NCBI GenBank assembly: GCA_015832175.1
Contig: WJXW01000002.1
Location: 4,154,001 to 4,218,000 of the forward strand
Origin: Paraphaeosphaeria minitans
Lineage: Eukaryota > Ascomycota > Dothideomycetes > Pleosporales > Didymosphaeriaceae
Length of the DNA stretch: 64,000 nt
Direction: 5' to 3'
Shown here: piece by piece, positions 31,091-41,732 of the stretch
How the letters are laid out: each line of letters opens with the position of its first letter
Position numbering within the stretch: the first letter of the stretch is position 1
Notes under the pieces: model-generated
The model's database searches: none
Seen by the model: only the letters and a program-made list of their open reading frames with translations
What the model was told of the DNA's origin: nothing
Made by a program: the position numbers and the translations under genes

Positions 31091-32207
31091 GATTGACATC
31101 TGCGGAGAGTGCCGGTCTGGCTTGCCATCGTCTGCTCTTCCGACTTCCCCGCGAGGTCTTTCTTTGGGCCGCTAGACACTAGTCGCGATTTGCATCCACC
31201 TCCTCACGGTGTTAGGTGAGCTGCGCATTTGAAACCCCGTTCCAGCTCACGGCGCTTGTCAGCGGCGTGAAGGCGAGGATTGGCCGGCCTGATGGTTCCC
31301 ATATGCAACGTCCAGGAGCCGAACAGGTATAGAAGGGAAATCCCCGAAATGCAGGGTGGGCCTGTCGCACGGCATCAGTGCATGGTTTCTGCTTAGATTT
31401 CGTCGCCTAGGATCGTCGTTAATATAGATCTTCGTTTGAAATTCTTCGGCACCGACATGATCTCGCTGATGCCTCCCGAATCGGCCAATTCGTCGCCAGG
31501 TGAGTCTTCATGTGACCGACGACCTATACGCGTGAGCCGAACCTGATCAGCCAGGCGCAAACTACTGGTATGGCAGCAGTCTGCCAAACGGCCTCTCCAA
31601 CAACCTCGACGGGTTACCGTCCGACCCATCCAATCCTCGAATGCTGCGGCGAGCTTCAGAGGCCGTAATACCCTCCAGTGCTTTTCATAGGTAAGGCTGC
31701 AGCTCGTTAATCTCTCGCTTGGTTGTTGTTGTTGTTGTCACTGTTACTGTTTCGAGGCCGGACTCGGAAGTCGCAGCCAACCTGTCGTCCTGGGTATTCA
31801 GAAGACCACCAAGGAGCCTGTCTTATTATACATAACGGACCCGCAGTATCTTGGAACCTCTCAACCCGGGAACCGGCATCGCATCCTTGCAAACGTGGCC
31901 ATCCTCCTCCGCGGAATGAACCATCCAGTTACGAGCCCAGCGATGGGAGAGATCTGGATGCGACAAACAAAACACCAATGAACGCTCTCACCGACCGAGA
32001 CCCCGACAGCAGCGAGCTTTTACGCAGGCCTTGCCGTGTGGTCTTTCCCGCAGGACGAACGCCGTCCTCTCCAGAGGCGGGGGCAGCTTTTTCGGTCGGA
32101 ACCTTGCAACCCCAGAGTAGCGCGCTCCACATGGCGCGCGAAGGGACGAAGGAACTTCTTCCCGCAATCATCATGGTCTGGCGCGATTGTTTGCTCTTGG
32201 CTGACAA

Positions 32208-33809
32208 TTGTACAGTCAAGAGACAGTGCCTTGGGATGGGATAGCCCCGCTCCATCTTGACACCGCTTCGGTGCTGCGAGCACAGTCTGTAGCCACTTCC
32301 GCAAATCATAAAGCCCCTCTTGCACCGAAACAGGGCCTCGTAGGTGCGCTGGGCAGCGCAAGGAATCAGCACCAGTCGCCCATCTCAGGGACCTACGCCC
32401 TGCGCACCCCACGTGGGAAAATCACTTCCATAGCATGCGAAAGCTGCAGAAAACGCAAGTCAAAGGTACGCCGTGCCATACGCCTCTCGGACCGTGCGTT
32501 GATTGTTCACAGTGCGACGGAGTGCGGCCCAAATGCAACACTTGCCAGACGAAGAATCTCTGTTGCGTATACGACGTTGCTGAGGATGGGAAGACAACTA
32601 CACAATTGCGAGCTCACGTCAGACGGTTAGCAAAAGAGCTCGATGACATGAAGTCAATTGTATCTTTACTGGCGTTGGCTTCAGATCGGAATTCCGCTGC
32701 GACATGGGCCAGTGAGCTGGAAAAGAATGGGTTTGCACACCACTCAGCCGAAGAGATCAAGAGAGCCCTTCAGGTAAGCATAGCCAACCCGGCTTTCCAA
32801 AAACACCCGTTGACGATTTGCAGGAGCCTGGTAGCCAGCCGGGACCCTCAGAGCAGGATGGTCTCGATACACCCGTGAGCGAACGGTTCCGGCGTCCGTC
32901 ACATAGCATCGCCGAGTCTTCGTATGGTGGATCCTCAAGGGACGACAGGTAAGGCAATACGCATCCAGCGGAGTCGAAAAATTCTAACACGACGGACGAG
33001 TAGCCGAGAGCAGAGCCAGCCTGCAATTCCATTCCAGACCCCCGAGCACTCCGTCGATGTTGCAGGACCTTATTCATACCATGAAAACAGTGACTCCAGC
33101 AAATTCAGCTTCGAATGTGCCTTGTATCGCAGGACGAAACGAGAGATGCTCGCGAACGGTTGGGACGAGGCGCAGATATATGGGCGAAATGACATGGACG
33201 TGGATACGCTCCTTTTAGGGTTTGTAGATCCTCAAGACGGCCTCCCAGTTCCAACTTGGGCGAGCAAGATGGTCAACAGAATGCTTCCAGCAGCGCCTTT
33301 GCCCGTGCGATTGGCATCTGCGAGTCTCTTAACCAAGATGATGCGAGTAAGTAGACCCTGGTACCCGCAAATTACGGTATCATGTGCTAATGGTCCCAGT
33401 GGCTCATCTGGCCGAGTGTCGAAAATCTAAATGCCATGCCGGACTGGTCGATGCCTTTAGCGAGGCCCGACTCTTCGGGATATGATTTGCTCGTCGACCT
33501 GATCCCCTGGTGCGTCTCACCGTACGGTTTTGCTCGAGTGCCGAATACTAACTCTTCAGAAGGCCCCAACTCCGCCAATACTTATATCAACATCGGGGGG
33601 AGTTCGCTTCAGGCTCTTTCCTCGGCTTGATCGGGATCAACTGGCCGTATGCGGATGACGCGTGTCATTACTGGGACATCGAATCGGCGTGCACAAGACT
33701 GACTCCATTGTTCGAGACACATATAAACGATCTGGATAGCTGGACTTTGGACGCAAAGGCTCTCGAGATAATGCCTCAGCTTGAGGGCCTGGTACCAATC
33801 GCGAGGTGA
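32208..33809 (+). CDS. Zn(II)2Cys6 transcription factor with DUF3425 domain (5' end unresolved)
   Basis: The zinc cluster spans an intron: CESCRKRKSK joined to CDGVRPKCNTC...LCC (C-x2-C-x6-C-x6-C-x2-C). A leucine-containing coiled helix follows (LRAHVRRLAKELDDMKSIVS). The C-terminal half is a DUF3425-type domain: DSSKFSFECALYRRTKREM, WLIWPSVENLNAMPDW, then DLIPW joined to PQLRQYLYQHRGEFASG and GINWPY. Exons as read are up to 32465, 32513-32773, 32824-32948, 33004-33346, 33400-33509 and 33563-33809, with introns of 47-55 nt, all with GT...AG. At least 447 residues. There is no in-frame ATG before the zinc cluster in the first exon seen, so the start lies in an unplaced upstream exon; 32208 is only the start of the visible open frame. 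DNA-binding regulator; targets unknown. Confidence 0.85.
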
Positions 33810-35189
33810 TCTTAGTCACCGTGGGATAATCCTTTTGCGTTCGGTGGCCTTCGTTTTCATTCCCAAAAACTTTCTTGTACAACAATCAGAGGGTTCTGCT
33901 ATATTTTGGCGTTATATGGGCGGGCGCGGTCTTGTGGCCTCAGGCAGCATGGCGGGTATCTGTGCGTGTCGCGAATCGTTCCCTTTGAAAGGTTTGGCTG
34001 TACCATAGCAGGGTCATCGTGGGCGCAAAGTCAAAAGGCACAAACGACGGGAGGGCTGGGTAGGTAATTAACAAAGGACTTTGGCAAATACACGTAGCCT
34101 CGTCTTTTCGAAATTGCTGGTCACACACCGGGGCCCCGGCCTGATTTATACCTACACATGGCGTGCAGTGGGCGTGTTTAGTACCAAGACATGGGCACCG
34201 CGGAGTGGAGCCCTAAACGTGCCAAAATCGCTAGAGAGACCACGGGTGCACGCAGCCGCCCCCTTGCGACGCTGCTGCATCCACTCACTTCCCACGAATT
34301 CGTCCTCCGACAGGTTCTCGATCGCGCTAGGAGCTGTCCAAATCGCGTGCATGGTAATGTATGATGGTATAGCTCGAGAGGTGGAAATTCTAGAGCCGGG
34401 ATAGGTTCGACCCTTGCGTGCGGCGTGTCCGTACCTACTAGGTAGCTACCTACCTACCGTACCTACATGAATCAGACAGTTGCCAATCGAGCCTCCAATC
34501 GACGTAGGTATCCCTCTCATCATTGGGATTCCAAAGCCCGGGGTGGCATTCCTGGGGGAGTCGGTGGAAGCCCGGAGGTTACGAGATCCGCAGTTGGGCA
34601 TTTCGAAGGATTTATTGGGGGAGGGGGGGGGGATGTTCCGCGGAAGAAGCAGGTGTTCCGAGCACCTGGCAGATGGGCTCCGAGGAGTACTGTCTGACTG
34701 GTCTCCCTATACGGCTAGACCTACACCTTCCCCGTATACATAAGACCAGCGAGCTAGGAACATGCAGTCTACGGTGAGGCGCATGTCGTTGGCAGACGGC
34801 CTGCCCGCACCACTCGAAGGATGATTGATGCATCGCCTCACAGTTAGGTCCGAGGCTGGAAAACACCGGCGGCTACGACCTCTGAATCCTACAAACTGCT
34901 CTCTAGTCAGACTGGATACGCAGGGATGTTCCTGAGGAAAAAGAGAGTAGTGATCCGATATCCGAGAGTGTAAGTAGGTACCTACAACGTGTGCGAGGCA
35001 CACACGCCTGAATCCTTTCAATGGTCCGCTGATTCGACCAACTTTCTTTTTCTCGACCTGGAAAGGCGTCCAACATCGATCAGACGGTTACTCTCATCTA
35101 CTTCTAGTCCCTTAAGGACCATGATAGAATGCGACGTTGGTTGTCACACATCGTTCTAGACCTTGCAGGGGGCAAGGATCTAGATTGAT

Positions 35190-35203
35190 TACCGTACGGT
35201 ACC
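35190..35203. repeat. Palindromic motif TACCGTACGGTACC, copy 3
   Basis: Identical 14-mer that runs directly into a CTAC tetranucleotide tract (to about 35223) in a gene-free region. Confidence 0.95.
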
Positions 35204-36150
35204 TACCTACCTACCTACCTACGGTAGTCCTTGGCAGCCTTGCGACGAAAGGGCGCGTTAGACACGATATTTGGTTTCACTACGTTTCTCACGGCAGAGC
35301 GAAGATATGATTACCACGTGGAAGTCTCTAGCCCGGCAGAAGCTGCACGTTCAACAGCAGCATGCAGTTACAGGTTAGGTACCGTAGCCTAGCCCAGCCC
35401 AGCCGGAACGCATCTTGTCCGAGCCTCGCACCTTTCTTTTTTCATCAAACGGGAATTTTTCTTGCGGGTTGGGGTTGTCTTACGGTAATGCCATGAACGC
35501 CCAAACATGGACGCTGAGAGCGCGAAGCACATGAAGACGTCTACTTCCTACCTAGGTAATCGGCGAACTGTAGGTAACCAACGATCTACGGACATACACC
35601 CAGCTTACCCATCTATGGTACTTTGCGAAAGCTGGTCAGATAACCCCATCGATGGTCTGCCACTGCTGCACCATGACTACCTATACCATGAGAGTTACTC
35701 GGCCAAGGTTATGGCTAAACGTAGGTCGGTTTTGACTTGGGGGCTTGTGATACGAGGTGGCGCATTTCAAGCAAGCCACCGAAGAAGCCACGGCCTGCCA
35801 TGGGTAGGTAGGTAGTCAGCCTCTGCCACACGCGTGATAAAATCGAGGCGCCTACTATATTGATTCGTAGACGACGAACTTGGATGTGTGACCAATCTGC
35901 TTGATAGGAAATAGCTATACACGCGCGCACAACGGATGCAGGTTTTCCATTGGGAGTGTACAGCTTGTTTGTGCAGCAGACTGAGTCTCTCTGTCACGCT
36001 CTCTCTATGAATAACTGCACATCTCCAAGATCATCCTTAGTAAAAGTATCGTATACTCCGCTCCCCTGTCTCACACGCGGACAGGAAAGGGGCAAGGTAT
36101 CTCAATTTCAACGCTAGCCGCACACTCTACCAGGGGGGAAATCGGTGGAA

Positions 36151-36240
36151 AGAAGCGAGGAGAAGAAGAAAAAGAAGAAGAAAAATAAGGAGAAAGAGAA
36201 GAAGAAGAATAAGGAGAAAGAGAAGAAGAAAAAGAAACAG
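36151..36240. repeat. Polypurine AGAAGAAA/AAGGAGAA block
   Basis: About 90 bases almost entirely A and G with imperfect GAAGAAAAAGAAG and AATAAGGAGAAAGAG units, lying 40 bases before the pure GAA tract. It looks like a decayed extension of it. Confidence 0.8.
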
Positions 36241-36281
36241 TGGCCCGACTGTGCAATACCGCTCTAGTCTGCATGTCCACC

Positions 36282-36402
36282 GAAGAAGAAGAAGAAGAAG
36301 AAGAAGAAGAAGAAGAAGAAGAAGAAGAAGAAGAAGAAGAAGAAGAAGAAGAAGAAGAAGAAGAAGAAGAAGAAGAAGAAGAAGAAGAAGAAGAAGAAGA
36401 AG
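36282..36402. repeat. Long perfect (GAA)n trinucleotide repeat
   Basis: About 121 bases, 40 uninterrupted GAA units on the plus strand, sited about 170 bases downstream of the stop codon of the minus-strand gene at 36570-38537. It is intergenic or in that gene's 3' UTR. Long GAA/TTC tracts can form triplex DNA and are length-unstable. Confidence 0.97.
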
Positions 36403-36569
36403 CTCATACCCGTTCCATCGAGGAACCTCACCAAGCATGTATCGACACCGCATCATCTACAAGTCATGAAAGCTTCGCCTGCATGGGGAAAGCGTAACCC
36501 GCCCTACACGGAAAAGAATACACACTCGTGAAGCGTTCAAATTTCACGAAACCAAACCTTCCGCCTCCA

Positions 36570-38537
36570 CTACGACGTAACCCTCCTGATCCACAGTGCA
36601 CTCTCGCTCCCTGGATCCGCCATCTCTCTCTTTCGCCACGCTCGATGTAGCTTCAGTCCCACATCATGCTCCTCTCGTTTGATTTCCGCCAGCTCGTCCG
36701 CGAAGTCCTTCTTTCGCTGCTCCACGAGCCGCATCCGCTTGAACCCCGTCACCATCGGGTTCGGCGGCGCCATGTTGCTCAGGTCGTTGAGAAGACGGTA
36801 GACGTTGTTCCGCCGGACCTTGAGGTTTTCCATCTGCGACTCCAAGATCTCGACGTGACCAGCGGCTGCGAGCTCTGTAGGTGGCCGTGGGAGGGCTTTG
36901 TGCGTACTAGTGGAGAAGGTAGATTCTGCCTGCGGAGACGAGGGTCCGTTAAAAATCATCGTGTTGCGCGCCGAATCCACAACAGCCGAGTTCACAGTAG
37001 CAGTAGAGGCGATAGCGGCGAAGGACGCGACAGGCTTTCGAGCAACGCCGTTAGGTCGCTTACGATTGAGGATGGCCGATACAGCAGATGCCGGTTCACT
37101 AGGAACACGGGACGTCGGTACTGGAGGCGGCGGAGAGGGTGGAGACGAATGCTGGTACGTTGTGCTACTGTTATATGTTGTCCACGAGAAGCGACTGTCA
37201 AGTCCTGTGCTTTTACCTCTTGTTGATCCTGCTGTGACTTCTGTCGCTTGCTGTAGGCCCCTCGCTGGCTTCGTCGGGTCAGGACGTGCTGGTTCCGTTT
37301 TCGTCTGGGTATCCTCGTTTATCCATCCTGTCGGGGACTGTTTGTTTGTCGGTGCAACGGGGCTGTAGGTGTAAGGATTGGCAAACCCTGAATCATGCGG
37401 AGAGGTGAGAGACGCGACGTCTCGGGAGAGCGAGGTTCTGGCGACCTTGAGTGGAGCTATGGGCTTGATGGGTTCTTCATGCAGGTCGTCTATTGCTGGG
37501 TTGTCTGCGACAGGCGCGGTATCAGCTCTTTCGGGAACACGTGCTGCGTTCGTCGTGAGCGACTTTGATGTATCCTTATCAAAACCTGCCGCGCGGATGG
37601 TTGTTCTTGCTTTCCACACATTCAAAGGCTTGTCGGATGGTTGGTCTTTGAATGGTTTTACAATCTCTGTGCGCCCAGTTGCCCGACTCCATGGCTCACG
37701 GGGCCTCGTGTCAACCGGAGCAGGCTTTGTCCCGTAACGATTGGCTCTTTCTGCGAGAGATTGGTTTCCACGCGAGTTACCAGTCACCTTGACATCGTAT
37801 CCAGTCTCGCGAAGACGCGCGGAAGGCGGGGATGCACCCTTCTGATAGGAACTCGGGGTGACTCGCGCCGCTTTACCAGCATTTCCGGATGTTGGTTCGC
37901 CCGAATGCTCATCCCAGAGTACTTTGCTATTAGGCGCGACTTTGCCTCCCCAGAAACTTTGCGTACTCGTATTCTCCTGGTTTCGAAGGCCTTGGGGAGC
38001 TTTGCGCATGACAGAAACATTGCTGCCGCCCTGAGGCGAAGGCCCTTCTCTTCCTCGGTTTTCATCGACAGGAGAAACGTCACGCATGGATCGGAACCTT
38101 GGAGGTTGGCCAGGATTTTGTTGCTGGTAATCGTCGGGTTCTGGTGAGCTAGGCGGGGATACGTCGAAACGGGCCTCGTCTGCAGGGGTGCGTGGGTCGT
38201 GTCTTATGTCCGGAGAAGGTTGCGAGTAAATGGAAGAAACCGTGGGTATTTCGGACGTTCTGTACTGGTGACCGAACTGCAAGGGTGGAAGATCCGCGCT
38301 GTTGAAGTAAGTAAATGATGAGGCAGCATGACATATAACTTACTATGGTTGTGCGGGTGGTACATAAGATTGAATACTGGCATTTTGCGCTTGGGAGACG
38401 TTAGGGATGTGCCTAAGCTGATCCTCGTCGTAAGTTGTTTCAACGAGTAGGGGATTCCCAATCTGTCTGTCTTTTTCGCGAAATTGACCGTCGCGCATAT
38501 GTCCCTGTAGTCGTTTCCACATGATAAACCTGGGCAT
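36570..38537 (-). CDS. Disordered hypothetical protein with conserved C-terminal coiled coil
   Basis: Exons 38537-38344 and 38298-36570 (45-nt intron, TAGTAAGT...TTCAACAG) encode 640 residues. Residues ~1-540 are Pro/Ser/Thr-rich and disordered. The C-terminal ~100 residues form a charged helical module: EILESQMENLKVRRNNVYRL, then NMAPPNPMVTGFKRMRLVEQ, then KKDFADELAEIKREEHDVGL and KLHRAWRKRE. The helical tail is the part likely to be conserved in fungi. I do not recognise a named family. The N-terminus is uncertain: the ATG at 38537 (MPRFIMWKRLQ) may be preceded by another exon, because the frame just upstream encodes Gly-rich low complexity. Confidence 0.75.
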
Positions 38538-39891
38538 GACAGATTAGCAAAGCGCTTGATACAAATGACAGCCGTCGCATAACCACCACCATCAGCGCCT
38601 CCACTTCCACAACCTCCACCTCCGTCGGCCCCGCCGGCCACACCACCTCCAGATCTTGCAATGTGAGAGCGTTAAGGACTTTGCATGGACTGGATCACTC
38701 CTAATCGAGAAGCAGCAGCGCTGTCTTCAGGTGCGGTGTGCGACGTTTTGGCAGCGCCACTGATACTGGCTGGACCTTGACAAGCCCTGTCAAAGAGTGA
38801 ACCATGACCTGGTCCATGGTCGCTGAGAGAAGGTGGACGCCAGGTGGCGGAGGATTTTCGGTGTTTAGACGTTATAGGATGGCGCGATGGCGGTTTCGTA
38901 GGACAGAGGTCGACGAATTTGACAAGAAGAAATAGCCGCGTAGATGGCAGTGGTGATGCAAGCACGGCGACATGGAAACAGCAGAAAACAACATACGTAC
39001 CGATTGTAGAATTAGTTGGGAAGGTGCAACTGGTGCATGGATGTGCGTTGGCCAAGAAAAAAGCTGGGGAAGGCACGAGCTTGGTCAAAGGAAGGGACGC
39101 AATAGCCGCGGCAGATGCAGATGAGCGCTGAAGGAGCCGAAGTCAATGATTTCAGGAGACTTGAGGCGAGATTACTTGGTTGTGTTTGTGTTTGTGTGTG
39201 CGTTTGCGTTTGCGTCGGTCGGTGTCGCGAGGCGCAGCAACAGCACTCGTGCACGTGTCTTTGATGACCACCTGAGCGGCGAGCCTGGAGTAGGTACTGT
39301 TAGGTACGATACCCACACAACGCGAGCAGCCTTCGGTCTAGTTGATAAGTATATCGCCAATGAGTGCTTCTCGAGGCTGCCGAAATGAAGTGTTTCTCGT
39401 GTTTCAGGGCTCACGTCGCGGTTTCGAATCATGGCGGGGGCCTGCTTCCCGCGAGTGATTCGCAGCAGACAGGCCTCCTAGTCGCGCGCGCCCACCAGGA
39501 TGCTCGGTAGTCTATTTATACGCCGATTGAGGCATCAGTGGTGGTGCGGGTAGCTGTGGGCCGCTGCCGCGAACCGCTTTGTTCAAGAAATTGATTGTCC
39601 AGCGTCGAGCTCCTTTCGCCCTGTCCACAACCAAGCCGCCGTGTGCTCAGGGGTGGTGGTGGATGCAGCGCAATGCGGGCTGACTAACGTGTGCAGCGCG
39701 CATGTCGGGAGTCGGGATGCCCGTTGGCTGCAGTAGCGTGGCGTCGTGGCGTCGTGGCGTCGTGGTGTCGTGGCGTCGTGGTGCCGTCAGCCTCACCCCG
39801 CCATAGGTAGATACCTACATGCTCCAGCTTTCTACACCCACCCACCACAGAGCCCGTTTCCCGCTGCACACTGTACTGCACATAATCTGAG
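38538..39891. other. Intergenic region
   Basis: Divergent upstream region for the coiled-coil gene and the Dap1-like gene. It includes TGTTTG/GCGTTTG repeats (39178-39212) and an 8-bp tandem array (listed). A 138-codon minus-strand frame at 38672-39088 has no family resemblance; it may be 5' leader sequence. Confidence 0.45.
39738..39785. repeat. 8-bp tandem repeat GTGGCGTC
   Basis: Six head-to-tail units, four perfect GTGGCGTC and two with a C-to-T change at the fifth base (the last also ends GCC), about 105 bases upstream of the Dap1-like start codon. Confidence 0.9.
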
Positions 39892-40511
39892 ATGGCGGAC
39901 GGTAATAGAACCCCCCCTTGGGCATCCCACAGGGCTGACAAGGCTGCAGCATCTTCTCCACCGCCCGCCGCACATGCGTAAGCATCATCCGGCCTTCGCT
40001 CGCAGTGCTGCCCGACTGACAAGCTTCCAGCGCATCGCCCGTGACCCCCATCAACATCATCCTACTGTCGCTCTTCGTCTTCCTGGTCTACCTCCGTCTC
40101 AAACCCGCAAAGCCGCAGGTGCTTCCGCGCGCTCCGCCGCCCACCGTCTTCCGCACCTTCACCCCGCCCGACCTGTTTCCGTACAATGGCCTGAACGGCA
40201 TGCCCGTCTATCTCTCCGTCCGCGGACGTGTTTTTGATGTGACCTCGGGAAGGAACTTCTACGGTCCCGGCGGCCCATACGCCAACTTTGCTGGACGCGA
40301 CGCAAGCCGAGGCCTGGCCCACGGCAGCTTCGACGAGGACATGCTGACCAAGGACTTGGACGGTCCGCTCGACCATCTCAAGGACTTGAACGAGGAGCAG
40401 TTGGAGGCCCTCCAAGGCTGGGAGGAGCGCTTCTTGGAGAAATACCTGGTCGTTGGCAAGCTGGTCCCCGTAGGAAGCGACGAAGCCAAAGCCGCAGCAG
40501 CGCAGCAGTAG
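39892..40511 (+). CDS. dap1: Dap1-like haem-binding protein, cytochrome b5-like (MAPR family)
   Basis: Dap1/PGRMC-type proteins bind haem and support P450 enzymes of sterol synthesis at the ER. Exons 39892-39977 and 40031-40511 (53-nt intron, GTAAGC...CTGAC...TTCCAG) give 188 residues. After a short N-terminal tail there is one membrane anchor (PINIILLSLFVFLVYL, about residues 34-49), then the b5-like domain: TFTPPDLFPYNGLNGMPVYL, VRGRVFDVTSGRNFYGPGGP, YANFAGRDASRGLA, ending EKYLVVGKLV. The tyrosines of the MAPR haem pocket (YNG..., FYGPGGPY) are in place. The second exon frame has no ATG at its start, which forces use of the upstream exon with ATG at 39892. Confidence 0.93.
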
Positions 40512-41159
40512 ACCGTGTGCTTGGCCCTGCATCACGAACGCTGGAGATGGCATTCTTGCGGAAAGAGCCAGTCAGCGGTAGGAAAAGGGGAAGTTGTCAG
40601 ACGCAAAGGACACAAAACAGAATGGAAACGGCTCGGAAAACACGAAATGATGTAGTAGACCTCAATTGCGACGCGCCTCTCACAAAAGATTACCTGATTC
40701 TCCTGCGGATGGCTTAATCGTGCTTGTGTACTGACTATGATTTTGGCCCTTATCCTGGTTGGTCAGCTGCCATTGGTAGGCTGCCTCACAGCCAATTGTA
40801 TTCACCATCTCTCCTCCGGTGTTCGATTCGACGAGACTGGGTGAAATGCCAAAACACGTCTCAAGTTGCACCTCGGAGCAGAAACCCCATTAATGCATCT
40901 GAAATATACGTTCCAGCATTGATAGCACACGCCATTCTCTCACACTTACTTTCCCGGTAAAGGCTGTGGTTCCGTCTCGCTCGATATCGCCTAGCGCGTG
41001 CTTTCCATTGTTATCACTTATGAGTCGCGTCTTCCCTCACCTATCGCTCTTCCATCTCCCAAATCTCCCAATCTTCCAAATACGTCAACTGTTCCTCCTG
41101 CTCACTCAGATCCCTCCAATTGAACAGTTTCGATATATTTCGAATCAAACAACTTCACA
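40512..41159. other. Intergenic region and CT-rich leader
   Basis: No gene. The last ~130 bases before the HMG-like start codon are strikingly pyrimidine-rich (TCTCCCAAATCTCCCAATCT), a leader type common in highly expressed fungal genes. Confidence 0.5.
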
Positions 41160-41732
41160 ATGGCTCCTGCTACCACCAAGGCCGCTCCCACCAAGAAGGC
41201 TACCGACGCGGGCGTCAAGAAGGCGGGACGACCCCTGGGCCAAACCCGCAAGGCCAAGGCTAGACAGACAATGGCGACTATGCAAGCCTACTGTGAGTTG
41301 TTGCGCTTTCTTCTGTTGGTGAATACGCGTCTGGATCGCGTTGCGACGCGTCACATTGTGAGACTGCAACTTCGCAATAGTCCATCTTTCGGCTATTGTG
41401 TGCCTATCATGGGTGTTGTGATGCTATGGCCTACGACGGGACACCCTGCAACAGTCGAATCGCGTGCTGACTTGGAATTACAGTCAAGGAGAACCGTTCC
41501 AAGTACGAGAAACTGGATTTCAAGGAGCAGCAAAAGAAGCTCGGCGAGGAGGCAAGTTCGCGATTTCCCATCTCACTTTCCCTTTGGTCTGGGGCGCAGT
41601 CAATTCTACAAGCCTGCCCAGAGCCTCACTCCCTTTCGCGCCTGCGCAGTCACTTGACTCTGTCAACCCCTGAGTACTAACACCCCCCATCAGTGGAAGA
41701 AGAGCCCAGAGAACCCCAAGAACCAGGCTTAG
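41160..41732 (+). CDS. Small basic HMG-box-like protein with a GC-AG intron
   Basis: Exons 41160-41292, 41484-41551 and 41694-41732 encode 79 residues. The N-terminal third is Ala/Lys/Thr-rich like a histone tail (KAAPTKKATDAGVKKAGRP). The rest resembles the first half of an HMG box: MQAYFKENRSKYEKLDFKEQ, then QKKLGEEWKKSPENP. It is shorter than a full ~70-residue HMG box, so DNA binding is only suggested. Intron 1 is 191 nt (GTGAGT...TTACAG). Intron 2 (142 nt) starts GAG|GCAAGT and ends CATCAG: no GT donor near it keeps the frame, while GCAAGT matches the minor GC-AG class closely. The CT-rich leader suggests strong expression. Confidence 0.8.

Larger units (their letters stand above)
27253..32207. 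other. 5 kb gene-poor region
   Basis: No gene family is recognisable on either strand. I see a CTG repeat (28908-28931), one CGTACGGTACC motif (29282-29292), a two-phase 7-bp tandem array (31042-31090) and a GTT run (31721-31739). Open frames are all below about 175 codons and look random. The last few hundred bases probably hold the first exon and promoter of the Zn2Cys6/DUF3425 gene. Confidence 0.5.
33810..36569. other. 2.8 kb gene-poor region rich in short repeats
   Basis: No supported gene. It contains many TACC/TAGG-type tracts (34436-34460, 35198-35223, 35800-35815), a G-run (34618-34631), the palindrome TACCGTACGGTACC (35190-35203), and, at its end, a purine-rich block leading into the long GAA tract listed separately. 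Confidence 0.5.

Noticed and set aside
31723..32244. 173-codon frame upstream of the Zn2Cys6/DUF3425 gene
   Set aside because: It could contain that gene's first exon, but I found no splice pair that joins it in frame to the zinc-cluster exon, so it is not annotated as coding.
36240..36497. Open frame encoding a 40-residue polyglutamate run (and poly-R, poly-L in other frames)
   Set aside because: Produced by the GAA repeat being open in every frame; no coding signal on either side.
38672..39088. 138-codon minus-strand frame upstream of the coiled-coil gene
   Set aside because: No family resemblance and no splice link to the downstream exon; probably leader or promoter sequence.
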